Below are positions 6,744 through 8,626 of a stretch of DNA of 8,626 nt, one piece after another (position 1 is the stretch's first letter; every line of letters starts with the position of its first letter). Source of the DNA: Acidimicrobiaceae bacterium (GTDB lineage Bacteria; Actinomycetota; Acidimicrobiia; Acidimicrobiales; Ilumatobacteraceae). The stretch is taken from NCBI GenBank assembly GCA_947458565.1, contig CANGZK010000046.1:1-8626 (forward strand). The letters are read 5' to 3'. The notes under the pieces are model-generated. The model was not told the DNA's origin, did no database searches, and worked only from the letters and a program-made list of their open reading frames with translations. Both the position numbers and the translations under genes were made by a program.

Positions 6744-6747
6744 GGGG
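6744..6747 (+). promoter_or_regulatory. Ribosome binding site deciding the TTG start of the phosphoribosyltransferase
   Basis: AAAGGGG (6741-6747) ends 5 bases before TTG 6753. The in-frame ATG at 6774 has only a weak GAACGAGAA upstream at poorer spacing. This favours the TTG and the seven-residue longer N-terminus (MSEEREI before MTWESF). Confidence 0.55.
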
Positions 6748-6752
6748 TCGAG

Positions 6753-7250
6753 TTGAGCGAAGAACGAGAAATAATGACGTGGGAGTCCTTCGGAGTTGCG
6801 AGCCGCGAGCTTGCAGTGATGGTGGCAAAGAGCGGTTATGAACCCGACATTATTCTTGCAATTGCACGTGGTGGTCTACTTGCAGCAGGAGCGCTCGGTT
6901 ACGCGCTTTCTGTGAAAAATACGTACACCATGAATGTCGAGTTTTACACCGGCGTTAATGAGCGTCTTGCAGTGCCGATGATCCTTCCTCCGGTTCCAAG
7001 CCTTGTTGACTTGAAGGACTCGAAAGTTTTGATCGTGGACGATGTGGCAGACACGGGCCATACCTTGAAGCATGTACTCGAATTTTGCAAAGGCCAACTT
7101 GCCGACACCCGACTTGCCGTGTTGTACGAGAAGTCGCATTCAATCATCAAGTGTGACTATGTGTGGAAGCACACCGACCAGTGGATCAATTTCCCTTGGA
7201 GTGATAAAGATCCAGTGGCTCAGCGTAAGTGGAGCGTCAAAGACGCCTGA
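6753..7250 (+). CDS. Type I phosphoribosyltransferase, Gpt/HGPRT-like
   Basis: This cytosolic enzyme probably joins a purine base to PRPP in nucleobase salvage. The 165-residue product has DIILAIARGGLLAAGALGYAL (32-52), typical of the early strand-loop of purine phosphoribosyltransferases. The PRPP-binding signature VLIVDDVADTGHT is at 92-104, and the late WINFPW (144-149) recalls Gpt-type xanthine/guanine enzymes. The YTMNVEFYTGVNERL segment (58-72) forms the hood region. Substrate choice (guanine, xanthine or hypoxanthine) cannot be assigned from motifs alone, and a regulatory phosphoribosyltransferase-fold protein is possible. It follows the DUF5522-like gene by 44 bases, so it may be at the end of the same operon or have its own promoter. 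Its stop lies 5 bases from the convergent lipoprotein gene. Confidence 0.87.
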   Translation: MSEEREIMTWESFGVASRELAVMVAKSGYEPDIILAIARGGLLAAGALGYALSVKNTYTMNVEFYTGVNERLAVPMILPPVPSLVDLKDSKVLIVDDVADTGHTLKHVLEFCKGQLADTRLAVLYEKSHSIIKCDYVWKHTDQWINFPWSDKDPVAQRKWSVKDA

Positions 7251-7277
7251 TTCAATTACCCCTTGTAGGTGATTGAA
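7234..7277. terminator. Tandem hairpins at the convergent phosphoribosyltransferase/ABC-lipoprotein junction
   Basis: Hairpin 1 is GCGTC-AAA-GACGC (7234-7246), in the last codons of the plus-strand gene. Hairpin 2 has arms TTCAATTACC (7251-7260) and GGTGATTGAA (7268-7277) around a 7-base loop: ten pairs, one of them U-G when read as plus-strand RNA and A-C as minus-strand RNA. It begins right after the plus-strand stop codon and contains the minus-strand stop codon. No T-run follows on either strand, so this is not a classical intrinsic terminator, although U-poor hairpin terminators are reported in actinobacteria. The better pairing on the plus strand suggests it mainly serves the phosphoribosyltransferase transcript. 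Confidence 0.45.
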
Positions 7278-8410
7278 GCATCCAAAAATTCGTTGTTCGT
7301 AATATCGCTCGCAGTTAAATCGGCGATCTCAAGGCCTTGCTCTCGCAAGATAGGTGTTGCCTTCGCAATGAAATCATTGACGCGGGCCTCTTCCAAATCA
7401 CCAAATGTTTCAGTATCACCGTTTCCGATGATGCCTAAATCCTTTTGTGATGCTGCACCGTTTGCAACGTCGCCCTCTGACTGGCTCCACCAACTGTCGT
7501 AAGTCTTCACGGTAGAGATGATGAGTGCGTTTGCTCGGGTCGGATCAGCGATGTAGTCGATTTGTGCTTGTTGAATGACCGGAACGACTTTTTCAAGACA
7601 TGGACGGAGTTCTTCGAGGCGGTCTTTGCGAATCGCGAAGTTCTGAGCGTAAGAGTTCCAGCCTGCTTCATGAATGAGTTGGTAACCAGTTGTAATTGAT
7701 CCTGTTTCAAGGTTTGCATATTTGTACGGCTCAGAAGTTACGAAGCCTTGGTGTGCAGCATCATCCGTGGCGAGCAACAAGTTTCCCTTGTAGTTGGAGT
7801 CAACCTGGCCTTTGTTGATCAGCCCCTGTGCGATGAAATACTGCATCCAAGAAGGTTCTCCATAAACGAAAAACGACTTGACAGTTTTGGCAGCCTCAGC
7901 AATGGTTTTAGCTTCTGGATGCTTAGTGGCATCCCACAACACAACTTGCGGGTTGATGTTCAGCGCATTAAAAACAGCAAGTGTTGGAGCATCGTTGTAG
8001 CGAGTGATAGCCACATCTGTACCTACATATCCAAAAGTGATTGCATTGTCTTGGTACATCTCGGTAACCACTGGGGATTCTAAGAATGGTCCACCTGCGC
8101 GAATTTCGAGTTTCACACCAGTTGGTTCTCCATTGACAACCAGTGATCCGGTTACGGCACCCGTGTCTTTCGAAGCAACTGCGTCATCACCCATGAGGTG
8201 ATAGATGCCCCCATGCTCTGATTCGGGGAACCAATCCGTCTGGACAACTATCGTGGCAGGACAAACGTCTGCAAGCGATACTCCGGTTGCTGGTGCTACT
8301 ACAGCAGTTGTATCAGTTGCTGTCGAGTCGCTGCTTCCACAGGCTCCAAGAAGAGCGATTGAAATGCCAAAGGCAATTGCACTTCCGATTGTTTTGTTGC
8401 GCTTGATCAT
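7256..8410 (-). CDS. ABC transporter substrate-binding lipoprotein, NMT1/THI5-like
   Basis: This is a secreted, lipid-anchored solute receptor for an ABC importer. The 384-residue product starts MIKRNKTIGS, followed by a hydrophobic segment and the lipobox LGAC (Cys24). A low-complexity Ser/Thr/Ala linker (25-43) precedes the mature domain. VVQTDWFPESEHGGIYHLMG (55-74) resembles the start of NMT1/THI5-like receptors, whose members bind thiamine-pyrimidine precursors, riboflavin, nitrate or sulphonates; the ligand here is undetermined. Two further cysteines (50 and 271) could pair outside the cell. A 43-codon open extension upstream (to 8539) overlaps the permease gene in another frame and hides the signal peptide, so ATG 8410 is correct. 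GGAG lies 11 bases upstream. It follows the permease gene by 19 bases in one operon. Confidence 0.9.
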   Translation of the reverse strand: MIKRNKTIGSAIAFGISIALLGACGSSDSTATDTTAVVAPATGVSLADVCPATIVVQTDWFPESEHGGIYHLMGDDAVASKDTGAVTGSLVVNGEPTGVKLEIRAGGPFLESPVVTEMYQDNAITFGYVGTDVAITRYNDAPTLAVFNALNINPQVVLWDATKHPEAKTIAEAAKTVKSFFVYGEPSWMQYFIAQGLINKGQVDSNYKGNLLLATDDAAHQGFVTSEPYKYANLETGSITTGYQLIHEAGWNSYAQNFAIRKDRLEELRPCLEKVVPVIQQAQIDYIADPTRANALIISTVKTYDSWWSQSEGDVANGAASQKDLGIIGNGDTETFGDLEEARVNDFIAKATPILREQGLEIADLTASDITNNEFLDASITYKG

Positions 8411-8429
8411 GTTGCTATTTTCTCCATTG

Positions 8430-8626
8430 TTATTGTGAAATTGAACCTTCGTACCATCGACCAACAACCCATTTGTTGAGCAGCCCGAATGCGATAAAAA
8501 GCATAAGTCCCAACAGGGTTGCAGACAACGCTGTGACAAACATCGGGCCTGCTTGGCTGTTCAAAAAGAACTGCGTGATGAGCTTGCCGAGACCGGGGTC
8601 ACCCTTTGCAAAAAAGAAGTCACCAA
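8430..8626 (-). CDS. ABC transporter permease, C-terminal part (5' end outside window)
   Basis: Read on the minus strand in the frame starting at base 8624, 64 residues run to a TAA at 8430-8432. The sequence contains KGDPGLGKLITQFF, then a strongly hydrophobic segment (MFVTALSATLLGLMLFIAFGLLNKWVV) and a short polar tail ending WYEGSISQ. A glycine-rich GLG-LI stretch followed by a last membrane helix and a short cytosolic tail is the usual C-terminus of BPD-type inner-membrane permeases. Members paired with nitrate/taurine/thiamine-precursor receptors look like this. The position just upstream of the substrate-binding lipoprotein supports the call. The EAA loop that contacts the ATPase is outside the window, and the ATPase gene is not visible. 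Confidence 0.75.
   Translation of the reverse strand, partial: GDFFFAKGDPGLGKLITQFFLNSQAGPMFVTALSATLLGLMLFIAFGLLNKWVVGRWYEGSISQ

Noticed and set aside
8411..8539. 43-residue N-terminal extension of the ABC lipoprotein
   Set aside because: It lies in another frame over the permease gene and would bury the lipoprotein signal peptide; ATG 8410 has GGAG upstream and a proper signal sequence.

Overview
The window is a gene-dense stretch of bacterial chromosome with medium GC content. Gene order and protein style point to an actinobacterium, perhaps an aquatic Acidimicrobiia-like lineage. This rests on the xer/scpA/scpB/rluB block, the ACT-tailed TyrA, the small CC...C..CPY protein (DUF5522 type) and the Gpt-like phosphoribosyltransferase. 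It is inferred from family resemblance only; there is no rRNA or other marker to fix the taxon. About 97% of the bases are coding. No gene-free stretch exceeds 70 bases, and I see no IS element, CRISPR array, tRNA, rRNA or prophage gene.

Layout. Bases 1-865 (+) hold the 3' end of a XerD-type tyrosine recombinase gene, overlapped by a small HD-domain protein. Bases 888-1877 (-) hold trpS, convergent with the HD gene and divergent from the next block. Bases 1936-6708 (+) form a probable operon: scpA, scpB, rluB, tyrA, aroA and a small cysteine-rich DUF5522-like gene. Spacings are short, and the tyrA/aroA and aroA/DUF5522 joints are 4-base ATGA overlaps. A phosphoribosyltransferase gene (6753-7250, +) follows after 44 bases. 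Bases 7256-8626 (-) hold the end of an ABC transporter operon: the C-terminus of a permease, then an NMT1/THI5-like substrate-binding lipoprotein. That operon converges on the phosphoribosyltransferase gene with only 5 bases between the stop codons.

How the genes fit together. XerD (chromosome dimer resolution) and ScpA/ScpB (SMC condensin partners) serve chromosome segregation. RluB modifies 23S rRNA. AroA and TyrA are the EPSP synthase step and the tyrosine branch of aromatic amino acid synthesis. TrpS charges tRNA-Trp. The transporter imports a small molecule that I cannot name.

The content is mainly housekeeping, and I found no convincing new system. The points most worth a second look are: (a) rluB has no ordinary start codon upstream of its S4-domain residues, and a GGGG run just before the scpB stop could allow a -1 slip into its frame; (b) two adjacent hairpins cover the 5-base convergent junction at 7234-7277; (c) the 58-base trpS/scpA divergent region has no Shine-Dalgarno on either side but has TAnnnT boxes placed as for leaderless transcripts.
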